Positions 44,431 to 56,313 of a DNA stretch of 64,000 bases are shown here, piece after piece; position 1 is the stretch's first letter, and every line of letters starts with the position of its first letter. Both the position numbers and the translations under genes were made by a program. Origin of the DNA: Megamerina dolium. Lineage: Eukaryota > Arthropoda > Insecta > Diptera > Megamerinidae. The stretch is taken from positions 108,818,917 through 108,882,916 of the forward strand of contig OY978525.1 in the NCBI GenBank assembly GCA_963854835.1, read 5' to 3'. A model generated the notes under the pieces. That model made no database searches. It saw only the letters and a program-made list of their open reading frames with translations, and was not told the DNA's origin.

Positions 44431-45659
44431 ATCGATATTCGGTTGTTATGGCCACATAAGTAAGTAAGTAAGTAATTAGAAGGGACCTACTTATTTTAGG
44501 CGGTTCCGAATGGCAGAACCCTTGTAACATCACTTTTTCTGAGCTTTATCACAGAGTTCTTTTTAGAAGCTTTTTCATTTCAAGTTGTTACTGTCGGAAG
44601 AATTGCCAATTGCTTGCCGACAGGTGGGTACCGTTCGAAAGAAAAATCTTTTCGATATTAAATTTGTTATGCATCAGCCGGGGATTGAACTACACACCAC
44701 CCACAATTGGATTAATTGGAAAAAAATCCCAGCAGAAGCGCATTGATTGCTTGTGGAACTTTACTGTGATTCTGCTCCAACAGAAAAATCATGCAAAGAG
44801 TGGTTTCGACGATTTCAAAGGTGGTGAATTTAGTGTTTTACGACAAACCTTTACCTGGTCAGTCAAAAAAGTTTGAAGATGAAGGATAGGAAGATTTACT
44901 GAATGAAGACTCGTGTCAAATGCAAGAAGAACTTTCAGATTCGTTGGGAGTCACTTAACAAGCAATTTCAAAACTTCTAAAATCCTTGGGAATGATTCAA
45001 AAGCAAGGACATTGGATGTCATTTGAGTTGAATCCATGAGATATTGTAAGGCGATTTTTCACGTGCCAATTGCTGCTGAAGAAATAAAAAAAGGAATTGA
45101 TTTTTTTTGCATCGTATTGTAACTGGCGATAAAAACGTCGATCCATTAAGAAAATCTCAAGCGCAAAAAATCATTAACTTCGGTCAGCCATAAATATCAA
45201 TTGCAAAGCGCAATATTCATACTACATATCTGGTAGGATCAACTGGATGTGATGTATTCCGAACTCCTGCAACCTAATAATACCATCACCGGAGATTGCT
45301 ACAAACAGCAACTGATGCATATGATCCAAGTACGGCAAGAAAAATGACCGCAATATACTGAAAAACACAACAAAGTGATTTTGCAGCATGAAAATGCTCG
45401 ATCTCATGTTGCAAGGCAAATCACAACATATTTGGAAATGCTGAAATGGGAGGTCCTACTCCACCTGCTTCGTTCTCCATCTGCGCCATCTGTTTACCAC
45501 TTGTTTCGATCAATGACTCACGGCCTAACTGAACAGCACCTTCATTCTTTCGAAGAAATCAAAAATTGGGTAATTTCGTGGATCACATCAGAAGATGCAT
45601 CATTTTTTCGATATGGTATCCGAAAATTAGCAGAAAGTTGGGAAAAGGATAGTAACTAG

Positions 45660-47541
45660 CGATGCACAATACTTTCAATAATGCATAAATTCATATTGTT
45701 ATTGAAATAAACGCTTGAAAACAGCAAAAAATAAATAATTATTTCGCCATTAGGGCGAACATAAATGAATTCCATTGCAACTAGGTAGAATTTGATTTTT
45801 TTGAAATTTTAAATTATTTATGATTTAATCTAACATTTGTAAAATATTGAGATTATTCTTTTTAATTTCAAATATCCTAACTTTATGAATTTATAAATTC
45901 CTTTCATTCATTTGATTATTCCATTGTATAATTGAATATATCAAACTAATTGAATTATCTGTATTCATTCTGGAGGCTTATTGAGAAATTGCTAAAAAGT
46001 TGTCAAAAAGCAAATTGAAGAAGAAAATATTCATATGCAATAATTTGAAAATATGCACTCACATAAATAAATATTATGTAGCATTTGCAATGAATTCACA
46101 TATACATTTACACATTTATATCAAGAGGGTCTATCAACGCTTATATATGTATAAATACATTATCTTGCATAATATGTACATATATATGTATATAAAACTC
46201 ATCAGATGTTCATGAAACTTTATTAAAATATCTTCAAATTATACAATAATTCACTATATACATACATACGTGAACTTGCACATAAACTTCGACTACTCTA
46301 ATCCCATACAAAATGTTATAATGTATAATTGTACATGTGTATGATTGATTGCTTTAACCAATTGTTTTTTTTATGATGATAATTATTTTTACGAATGATG
46401 AGTACAGGCAATGATTATGAGTATATTGCATTTTCAAACAGCTAACTTATTTCTCAAACTAATACTCAACAAAATATTTAATACGTTGAGCTGTGGGCAA
46501 TTTAATAAGTAGCTCATATAATTATCTACTTATAACCAATGCATTGATCATTATCATAATTGTTGCATGAATCAATCAATTAATATGAAAGAGAAGACAA
46601 AAAAAAAACATTGAAAAATTCCAACAAGCAACAAAATATTGCGAATATTTCACTGTGGTATTTCTACTCAATATATGAATGCGCTAAAATTTCCTCTTTG
46701 GTTTTCTACTTTTTTTTCATAATAAATGGTTGAGAAGAAATTGTGTACATACGTAGTATTTGTTAAACGATGGAAGAGAAATGCGTTGGATGAAAATTGA
46801 AATCAATTTAAAATATTTCAGTTCATACTATACGAACATATATTTCACGAAGAATGCGATATGAGCTCTATGTGTTCAAGTATTGTATTATAACTACTTT
46901 AGATACATATAAATACAATACAATTATTGCAGATACACTATATGTAGCTGCATTATTCATATTGGTTGTATTGTAAAAATTTGGAATATCGCAAAGTTTA
47001 TTACAATATAAACTTTGTCATTTACCACTTGCCATTGGTATTGAATTGGTATTGAATTAATTTGAGTCAAGCATATATATCATGGTATGTGGACGCGTGA
47101 AAGTAAAGAGCATTCGTGAGAAAGGCATATTGTGAAAATTTTAATAGTATTGACAGCTGATCACTACGATTGTATGTAAACTGATATTTTTTTTTTTTGT
47201 AGTATTACACTAAGCAACAGACAACCCAATGTTGGAACATATCCATATGGCATTTCTTATTCTTCAATTTTATATTTTAGCAAATCTAACAAAATGCCAA
47301 AATTTCATATCTCTAACTCTTATGTATATCACAATTTTATGCACAAGTTTTCAACTAAATTGCAATTCTTCTTTTTCTGGCAGAGCTCTACAAAATGGGT
47401 GTTTATTTCCAGAACACATCTGAAAGTGTTGTGTTCGCCCGGTTGGCTTGTTTGACAACACATTCGGTATTTGATAAGTTTTAAAACTTACTCTCAAAGG
47501 TGTAAATGCTTAAGTGTATCGGAAAGTATATGCTATAAGTA
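45660..47541. other. AT-rich stretch, no gene seen
   Basis: The first 60 bp is the 3' end of the M3 mariner (shared words with 22510-22560, such as ATAAATTCAT and AATAAACGCTTGAAAAC). The rest is AT-rich with no supportable feature. Confidence 0.5.
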
Positions 47542-48385
47542 AAGGGTTTTCCATTAGGGACATAACAATTTTATCTATTAATAAAACACAGAAATATTTG
47601 AGATATTGAGTTCAAATTGATTGTGGATATGTTGCAAGCATTACGTTTTGTGAATGAAATTCGATTTCGTCACATGACCACCACGAGCCCGTTTACAGCG
47701 GTCGATTCGTTGGACCCAATTTTCCACCACACTTCGATCTGGTCTTTGAGCTCGTCTAAAGTTGTTGGCTTGTTGGCATAGACTAGTGACTTGATAAAGC
47801 CCCATAAAAAGAAATCCAATGGTGTTAGATCGCATGAACGAGGCGGCCAATCGACCGGACCATTTCTCGAGATAACACGTTCACCGAATTTGCCTTGCAA
47901 TAAATCGATTGTGACGTGTGCTGTCACATCGTTGTTGTCAAATTCATCCAATTCTGGCCACAAATAATCTTCCAACATAGCACGATAGCACTATCCATTG
48001 ACGGTAACGAAAAAATACGGCCCAATCACACCTCCGGCATGAAAACCCCGCCAAACAGTAACTTTTTGCGGGTGCAACCGTGTCTCAAGAAGCACTTGTG
48101 GGTTTGTTGCTGACCAATAACGCATATTATGCTTATTGACAAAGCCATTGAGCCAGAAATGAGCTTCATCGCTGAAGATGATTTTTCGCTCTTAAAGTTG
48201 CGACCACCTACTCAGAATTTCGGTAGTAATTTTTAATAATTTCGAAACGTTGCTGGTTCGTGAACTTTACCATGATGAATATGTTGACTTTAAGTAACGT
48301 TTTGACATTGACACTTGGTTAAAAAAGTTTAAGGGTACGTTCATATAAAGATACGAAATTGTTATGTCCCTAATAGAAAACCCTT
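47542..48385 (-). mobile_element. DD41D mariner, third lineage, internally deleted
   Basis: An 844-bp element with inverted ends: left AAGGGTTTTCCATTAGGGAC, right the complement of AAGGGTTTTCTATTAGGGAC, both continuing ATAACAAT. TA at 47540-47541 and 48386-48387. The outer AAGGGTT is shared with the 5554/62559 family but the inner terminal repeat is different. The gene inside is deleted, so it would need transposase from elsewhere. Confidence 0.93.
47641..48273 (-). pseudogene. DD41D mariner transposase, large internal deletions
   Basis: Starts MVKFTNQQRFEIIKNYYRNS at 48273. After a stop and about 27 codons it jumps straight to KIIFSDEAHFWLNGFVNKHN, the first catalytic block, so both helix-turn-helix regions are deleted. 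It continues with LHPQKVTVW, GVIGPYFF and AMLEDYLWPELDEFD. A second deletion removes the second catalytic aspartate (normally FQQDGAT), leaving NNDVTAHVTIDLLQGKFG. The third block, RSCDLTPLDFFLWGFIKSLV, is intact. The end is RGGHVTKSNFIHKT at 47641, with a frameshift in the last part. Confidence 0.9.
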
Positions 48386-48387
48386 TA

Positions 48388-51300
48388 TATTCACGATCAC
48401 TGTCACTTTTTTAGTCTAAGCTAGGAATTTTGTTAAATTTTTAACCGTAATAACTTATTTAATATTTCATCTATGACAAGGGTAAGGTTTCTATAAGAAA
48501 TGAATAAATTACGCTCATTATTAAATATAGATGCTACATTCTCTTTAAGTATGACAGCCGTATTAGAGCTCATACTGTACGTATCGATGATATGATCATA
48601 GCCGTAGAAGTGGGTATAAGCCCACAACCATATAAAATCTAATGGCTATCGAAATTCAAGCCATTGAACCATGGTTTGCGTCGTATGTTCGACTTTTGGA
48701 CTAAAACTCAAATGGAAGTTGAAATGAAATTTTACAATGAAATTATCTTAAACTATGAGGCTCTGTTCGCTATTGGTAGGTATATGTATTATAAACAAAA
48801 TTGGAATATTTTAAGTAAGAACAATCCTCACGAGACCTGTCTATATTTCGAGAAAAAACATTGTGAGTCTTAGATGCAAATGTTGCGCAACATTTTGAAT
48901 CCACATATCAATATCAATCATCCAAGAAAAGCATAGTTCTGTGTGCAACATATCATAGAGCGAATAACTGATAAATTAATTTTACGCATTTTGACTACTT
49001 TTAGAAAGGAGCCTACACTGATAAGCCAGTTAGAATTTATGACTTGGTAGCCAAAAGTCGGCAGTTTTGAGAAAAATGTCCATCGATGTCAATGACTCTT
49101 TTCGATCAGAAATTTAGAAGTTGATTAATTTCACTCTTTTTTGCTAAAAAAAAAATGCATGTCCTTTCAACCACTGATATATATGAACGATTTGTTTGAT
49201 TTTTATAACATAACTTTAATTGTTTTTTCGACACAATTTTAATATGGTTTTTACTATTACATTTTCAATTTTACAATAAGACTTCTTCTACTTATTTGGC
49301 AAAAAGAATTTCCTCTGTTATAGCTTCATTTAAGTTTAGATATTAAAAATTGAAATTATGGACACTGCCAAAGATTGAAATATTCCATATTTGTTGAATC
49401 AAAAAAGAAAAATAAAAATAAAAAAAAAGAGAAACATAAAAGAAAAGCCTCTCTGATGAAAGTTTGTTGTGTAAAATTGTAATCGAACTTCAAAGCAAAG
49501 TGAAATGGTGAATGCCTTAATAAATTGAAAAAAAAAAAAAAACAAAAATACATCTTCGAGCAAAAGTAATCATGACAGCAAAATAGTAAAAGTCTAAACA
49601 GAAAGGAAATAATTCAACGTGCCAAATGCGCCAACATTGATTTGTTCTTCGCCAACAAAAACTACATATTATGGTTACTGTTCTTGTTTTCTTGTTATTG
49701 TTGTTGTTGTTTTTCATCTTACAAAAATGCACAGAATTAAAATTGCGAATGCAACTTCGAATACGGACATTTGCCTCTTGATGCTGCTGCAGTTACAACA
49801 TACGTATTACGGCTGTGATGTTGTGCAGATGACACTTAGACAAAACAATATCAGCAAGAACAGCAACAACAATAATTGCAATTGCAACCAAATTCATATG
49901 GACACATTTTACGGAAATGACAAATGGAATGATTGCAAAGTTTGTTCAGCTACACTTCCGCAGGAAAATATCCTCCATGTCAGCCATGTGACCTAAGTTC
50001 TATATATTGTACATATACATATACATATGTATGTATGAATGCATGTATATACAATATGTATATGTATAAGTCTATGAGTGCAACTATGTAAACATTTTCA
50101 TTATTGTTGTTGTTGTTTCCCCATTGTTATTGGCACCGCACAACAAATTTTCTTCATACGACACATTTCTCTCTCTGTCTCTCTCCCTTATCCTCATGTG
50201 TCAGCAGCAGTCGCAGACACATCAAATGTTAAATGCAGTTGCAACAGCTGTTTTATGTAGCTTTTCGTTGTATTGTTTCAAAGAATAATAATAGGAATAA
50301 CAACAACAATAACAACAGCTAAGAAAATAAATATTACAATGACGATAGTAAACGTGTAGGTACTCGTACTTTCAATAGTCTTACAATATTCTTAAGCAAA
50401 TAGAAGTAGAAACAGCAGTAGCAGCCCCCTCCACCGCAACTTGTAATAATAAATTTTCAATGAATTTTTCTTACTTCATCTCAGCTCATTGACTTTATTG
50501 ATACGGTTGTTATTGAAGTTTTATATATTTTTGTATTTCTTTTTTATTTTCTTATTGAAATACTCCCAGTTTTGTGTGGTCGATCTGTTAACCGAACTGA
50601 AGTTCAAGCTGCCAATAGCATTTGTGAGTTCGACCATGTCTTTAATTATTAGTTTTGTTTGCAATAATTTTGTTCTTCTTTGCCTTTTCAGTGCTATCCA
50701 CCTTCCTTCCTTCTTTTGTGACTTTAAATTAAAAGAGCAGGTCAATGAACTAATCAGAGGGTAAAGCTGTCAAATAGCACAAAGAGCAGCGTAATGAGAA
50801 CAGATAAAAAATGTGGAAATTCCAAAGAGAAGTCATAAAGCCAATGTTTCTATTTGTTTATAGGGGGCATCTATAATTCCATAATTTCAAAAATACCTTT
50901 ATCGAATACGAATATTACTCGAGAAATTTTTATAAATGATTTTCAAAGGCAAATAGTGAAAAAATGCAAATCAAATCTTGATGAAATCAATTATAAACTA
51001 CCTAAAAAGTGATATATTAGAAGGACTGGACCATATCAATTTTTAATGCAATTTATAAAGGAAGTGCACTAAAAAATTTCATTCTGCCTTTGAAAGAGTT
51101 TGCTATATATTGTATTTATATGTATTTAAAGCATATAATTAAATGAACATTTATAAAATAAAATGAATTTACTTGAATGGGAAGCTATTGGATCAGTGCA
51201 AGCATCAAAGTCGGATGAATTTTAATTGGAACTGTTAGTGCCAAATATACATATAGCTTTTATTCAATTTAGTATTTACTCTTCATACTTCAAAATCACA

Positions 51301-54300
51301 AAAAAAAAGTATTTTCATTCAATCTTTAAATTTTCGTAGATCTCCAAAGTATGCAAAATTGATAATTGAACTCAGACAAAATTCAATTTGAATTAATCCC
51401 AAATACATTCATAAAATTCTCATCTTCTCTCTTCTGTATTGTTTAAAATTAATCGTTAAATTGAAATCACTTAATTCTTAATTCAATGCCAGTCAAACGT
51501 TAAATAAGCTCAAGTCAATGTCATAAAGAATATGACACAGAAAAAAAAAATTACTGTCATCATGATGATCCAAAAGAACAATACAATGCGATCAACATAT
51601 AAAAAAATATAGCAAATACACACAATGGAAAAACAATACAAGAGACGTAACAAAACCAACACAAATTGAATATAAAATTATATGAACCACATTATGAGCG
51701 TAACTACATTACATAGTACAATAGTACATACAATACGAATAGTAACGACAGTAAAAAAAAAGAAAGTAAGAACAAACAGAAAATCATCATCATGCGACGA
51801 AGTGTAAAATTTGGCAAATTAAGGAGTTGTTGCAGCATCAATAACAACAACCACACCACAACAATGGTAATAACAACAATAAGCTTAACCATCAATACAG
51901 CAGTCAATGCAGTAAGCTATAAAAATTATTTTTCATTTATAAAAACTGCAAATAATATGGTTAAAATAGTATTGGTAGTAATACAACACACACATACCCA
52001 CACACACACAGATATATATATTTTTTCACATAAATATGGTGACACCAAATGGCATTTAAACATCAATGCGAAATCGAAATAATACGAATGAATGGTGGAA
52101 TAAATGAATTGCTGAGGAAAAACAAAAGTATCAACAGCAGCATGGGCAATCGCAACAGCATAACAACAACAACAACAACAGCGGATATATACAATGAAAA
52201 CACCAACGAATACATATAACGAACAATCATAGTCAATTTCAAAAAGCAATAAACTATTCGATTGATGTTTATGTTGTTATTGTTGTTGTGCATGCAAATA
52301 AATTCGATCTGTGCAAATTTTAGAATTTTTATATTCTCTATAATAAAAAATGTTCGCGTAAAATCAGAAATTTTTCTTCACCAATTGTATTACTCGTTGC
52401 AGTAAAAAATTGGTTTTTGGTGAGATTAATTTATCATCTCGTTAGTTTTGTAAATGAGAAATAAATTGAGAGTAAAAAACTCATGGCTCTTGTGACTATG
52501 ACTCTCTGTGTAAAATCGGTCTGAGCGACATCAGTAACGAGTGTTAATGAGTAACGAAAAACTATATGGTTTGCCATCTCGGTAGTAGTATGTTATTCGT
52601 TATTTCGGCAATATGTAAATTTTACAAAAAATCAAATGAAGACGATTTACGAATATATTCTATCTAGTATGCATTTATCGCTTCTACTCTATTTTTATTA
52701 AAACTTTCTTCATAAGAACTTGCTATATATAGGGTATGATAAAGGCGAGAGTCGGGTAATTTGCGCCATATTTACTTTTTTGAGTATAAATTTTCACTGT
52801 CTGAAAAAAGGCCGTGACACAAAAAATTCTAAATCGACTTTGTGATTGATTATGATGTGCCGTATCAAAATATACGAATTAAAAAAGATTTTTGCTTATA
52901 AAATAATAAATATATAAATAATAAAAAAAAATGTTATCATAATTTACAAAGTTGGTTTTTCTTGCTCCTGTAATTTTTTTAATATGACTTACGAGTTTTT
53001 TGATGCCATATGATGATATACAGCTGCACAACCGAATTATTCGATTTTTGAGATAATATGGATCAGTTATTCAATTTCTCAAAACAATCTTGACACTTTC
53101 AGAAGAAATTTACGAAAGTTTTATAAATAATTTAGCTTAAACCAATCTACTTTTCCCTTATACTTAAATGTCATATGTTTTTTTTAAGTCAAAAACTGTT
53201 TTACAATCACTTTGAATGCTTCATAGCCTCATCATGTTAAACATAGAGATAATTTTTTGTTTATTTACATAATTAATTTCTGAAAATAAAGATCAAATAA
53301 ATTGTGTCAATTTTTCGTAACATTCATAGAATAAAATATGACGATTTTACCCTACAACTATTAGCGAAATAGTTTAAGAAATTCATTTTCAAGATATTTT
53401 TTTCCAAATCCATTTTTCCACTAATGTTTCAAAAATCGTTGGAGGTAAAAAAACATATTGTAAAAACCGCTTTCGCATTTTTATTTAGCACCAGTCTAAT
53501 ATGTACACATTTAATAAAAAATCAATTTAAAAAAGAATATGTATGAGTAGAATCGTGTATCTTATGTTATATTCTACGTAAATAATTTAATTTAGAATTA
53601 ATTTTAAAGAATTTTTCTAATTTTTTGGGGCTAAAATCAACTTGATGACTGCAACAACTTTAGCTTGATATATAAACATTGTAATTTTAATTTAATTTAG
53701 AAAATTAAATTCATTCCTCCATGAAGAATCATAAGCCATTATTTAATCCTTTGAAATAATTTCGAGGGGGAGCACTCAGTGGTATAGAGTACAAGTTGAA
53801 GAAGACAAAATATCTCGAAGAATGTTGATTTTCACTAAATTTCAAATTGACAAATGACAAGCATAAATGTAAAAAAGTGACATTTGTTTAGTTGAAATTT
53901 TACAATGTGAATCATATATCCAGTTGCAGTTAGCTAAAGTGACAGACGATCCAAATTTGTCGATTTCGGCATATATTTGGGGTTTTCCTATGGCTCAATA
54001 TGGAAATTAAATATTATTAAAGTCATTGAAAATTATCTCAATGACGATAGGGACGTGCAGCTAGTCTTTTGACAGTTTTTTTAAATATTTCTAAATTAAT
54101 TTCATATATAATGATAAAATTCTAGCAACATATTGATAATAGATTTTAATGAAAACCTTAAACGTAATTGTGGTCCTTTTATCTCTACTTTTGAAGTGAC
54201 AAAATGCGATATTCATTTCTATATTTTTTAAAAAATATTTGACATTAAATTAATGTAACTGAATTAGTAATTAATTGTAATAAATTATTGATTCTAATCG

Positions 54301-56313
54301 TAAAATATAAAATTGAGTACCTAATATATGTGCATGCCTTTTCTTAAACCATATGAGAATTATTAAGATAAGTATTAAGTATAATTTATACCAACGAAAT
54401 ATCCAATTACTCACAATTAAAATATTCGTTGCAAAATACAATTGTATACATTTGAAATTACATACCGAGTTAAAACGATTATGTACTCGTATATCTGTTA
54501 TGTACTATCCCTCGACCATATCGGTCATATGAGTTACATTAATCTGTTGCAATACTCGTATATACATATATCAATATGAACATGTGTATGAACACATGTT
54601 GTATGAAACAACAATATTAAGTACATTTTGATCGTCATAAGCATACAGAAACAACAATAATAATATCAATCTCAACATATTCTGCTCGACATCACAACAT
54701 GTGTAGATTCATATATATGTACGAGTATGTATTACTCTTCAATTGTAAACGATAAGAGCAATACCAAACATTGAAACAGTACAATCAGTATCATAATCAC
54801 AACAATCATCAGCACGGTGTACGCAGATTTTTCGCGCATTAATACACATGAGTGGATACGCATATATACCATTCCTATAGTATTATACTGACATGATTAC
54901 CATATACATACATACATGCATAAATACACAACCTTACACATACACATAGTACATATAGTTATTGTTCTGTGATGATAGTCTCTGGTAGCTGCTAGGCAGA
55001 CAGCGAGTCAAGTCAGGCACTCAATGTAAAGGAGTATTTGAATTATATGGAATGAGGATCAAGCAGATGTGAACCAACGAAGAGGCAAACATTCGAACGA
55101 ACAAAGAAACAAACTGGACAAATGGAATTTTTGTTGTGTGCACCTCCTGATGCGGCTTAAATTGTAACGCATTCAATATTCAACATGACTGAAGCTGACG
55201 CTTTGCGATATTGAGACTGACGACAATGACGACAACGATGATGATGACTGGTTGGTTGGTTGGCTGGCTGTAAATGTGTTAAAATCTGCAATTTACAAAA
55301 GCATACATTCGTACAATTCGTACATTGCATTGTCGGTAAATGTATATGTGTGTGTGTTCTACGTCAGCCACGAGGAGTACAACTGCAACTATAAGGACGA
55401 TTGAGTGTATGGTTTGTTGGTATGGTGAGCATTTTGACAAACGGAAATTAAAGTCCTCTTTATGCAATTAAAATTTGAAATGAAATTTAACACTACACAC
55501 ATTATCAAGCATTCATACAACCGTCCATCCAACCATCCATCCATCCATCCAGCCATCCATTAATTCATCCATTCTTTTCACATTGTATGAATTATACTAC
55601 GTATAGATAGCAATACGCCTTACAGTGACATGCTGCGAATGCTTTGAAAATTGCATTTGAATATCCCTTTCACTATGTATCTCTCACTCTATCTTTCTGG
55701 ATCTTTCTCAGTGTATTTGTTTCAGTGCTCACACGATTGTTTCTGTCATATACAGCATACTTTGATTCTATTACTACTACTACAATTACTTTTATATTAT
55801 TATTTCATTTTATTTTATTATTTATTTAATTCTACGAGTCGTATGAACAACCAACCAACAACCGCCGGAAATGGACAACGGAAACTACATACGCAAATAG
55901 ACAGAAAAGAGAATGAATGAGAATGCAAACTAGAAAATTTGTTAAAGTCATAAATCAACATGAAAGCAACAAAAATAGTAGAAGCAAGAAAAAGTACAGT
56001 GATTTTTTCCTGTAAAATGACGAGATAAAATTATAAAAATTGATTTCGATCAAATGTACTCTTTATTACTGAGCTTCAATCTAAAATAATCGGCTTTAAT
56101 GGAACTGTTTTGTTATAAATAAAGATAATTTTTTTTAATGTATTTATTATTATTATTTTTTTTTTTTGATAATTTTATTGGCTTTTATTTTAAAAAAATT
56201 TAATATTATAATACCTTGGTCTTAGAATACCAGTTATAAAGAGACCTTATAGCGGACCTACGACTACGGAACCAGACAGCGTAACAAAATATTGGTGTTT
56301 TGAAAAAGTTCGG
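48388..56313. other. 7.9-kb AT-rich stretch without recognisable TEs
   Basis: The longest TE-free part of the window. Frames at 48433-48627 (minus) and 48664-48873 (plus) have ordinary amino-acid composition but resemble nothing I know, and lack supporting signals. 49540-52290 is rich in CAA/GTT and CA microsatellites. 52340-54480 is plain AT-rich DNA with a less AT-rich patch at 53760-54070. 54480-55900 again carries microsatellites. A host intron or intergenic regulatory region is possible but nothing shows it. Confidence 0.45.
55524..55560. repeat. (ATCC)n microsatellite
   Basis: Imperfect ATCC repeat with AACC and AGCC variants. Confidence 0.92.

Larger units (their letters stand above)
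41425..44474 (+). mobile_element. RTE-like non-LTR retrotransposon, nearly complete
   Basis: A 3050-bp insertion: short 5' leader, one long protein gene, brief 3' end and a (TAAG)n tail (44457-44474). A 10-bp duplication, ATTAGAAGGG, flanks it at 41415-41424 and 44475-44484. The SINE fragment at 37719-37932 shows the same site once and uninterrupted, confirming the boundaries. Length, single endonuclease/reverse-transcriptase frame and short tandem tail are typical of the RTE clade. Whether the leader is full length is uncertain, because the copy at position 1 may extend up to 21 bp further. Confidence 0.96.
41317..44704 (-). mobile_element. SINE family X, split by RTE insertion
   Basis: The SINE parts are 41317-41424 (3' end, with a tail reading GTGCCACATATTTATTTATT on the minus strand) and 44485-44704 (5' part). 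Together they make about 328 bp. The insertion is bounded by a perfect 11-bp duplication, AATTGGATTAA, at 41306-41316 and 44705-44715. Near its 5' end the minus strand reads TAGTTCAATCCCCGGC, like a tRNA B box. This fits a tRNA-derived SINE whose first few tens of bases are shortened or diverged here compared with the copy at 56507. It has no coding capacity. Confidence 0.9.
41252..45659 (+). pseudogene. mariner transposase (M3), split by SINE and RTE
   Basis: The N-terminus lies at 41252-41316 (MGENGKSKMVLNKVLLDNNW). It resumes in the same reading frame at 44716 with WKKIPAEAH, a stop, LLVELYCDSAPTEKSCKEW and FRRF. Everything between is insertion: SINE X with RTE inside it. Downstream the frame breaks repeatedly: KFEDEG, LNEDSCQMQEELSDSLGVT, ISKLLKSLGMIQKQGHW. 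The second catalytic block, ILQHENARSHVARQITTYLE (45372 onward), has glutamate where the aspartate should be. The third aspartate is lost as well (PSAPSVYHLFRSM). The end matches the family: WVISWITSEDASFFRYGIRK, ending at 45659. Related to the copies at 22564 and 60934. Confidence 0.9.

Noticed and set aside
48664..48873. Possible small host gene of 69 codons with ordinary composition
   Set aside because: No recognised domain, no splice or promoter signals, no homologue in the window; length is compatible with chance.
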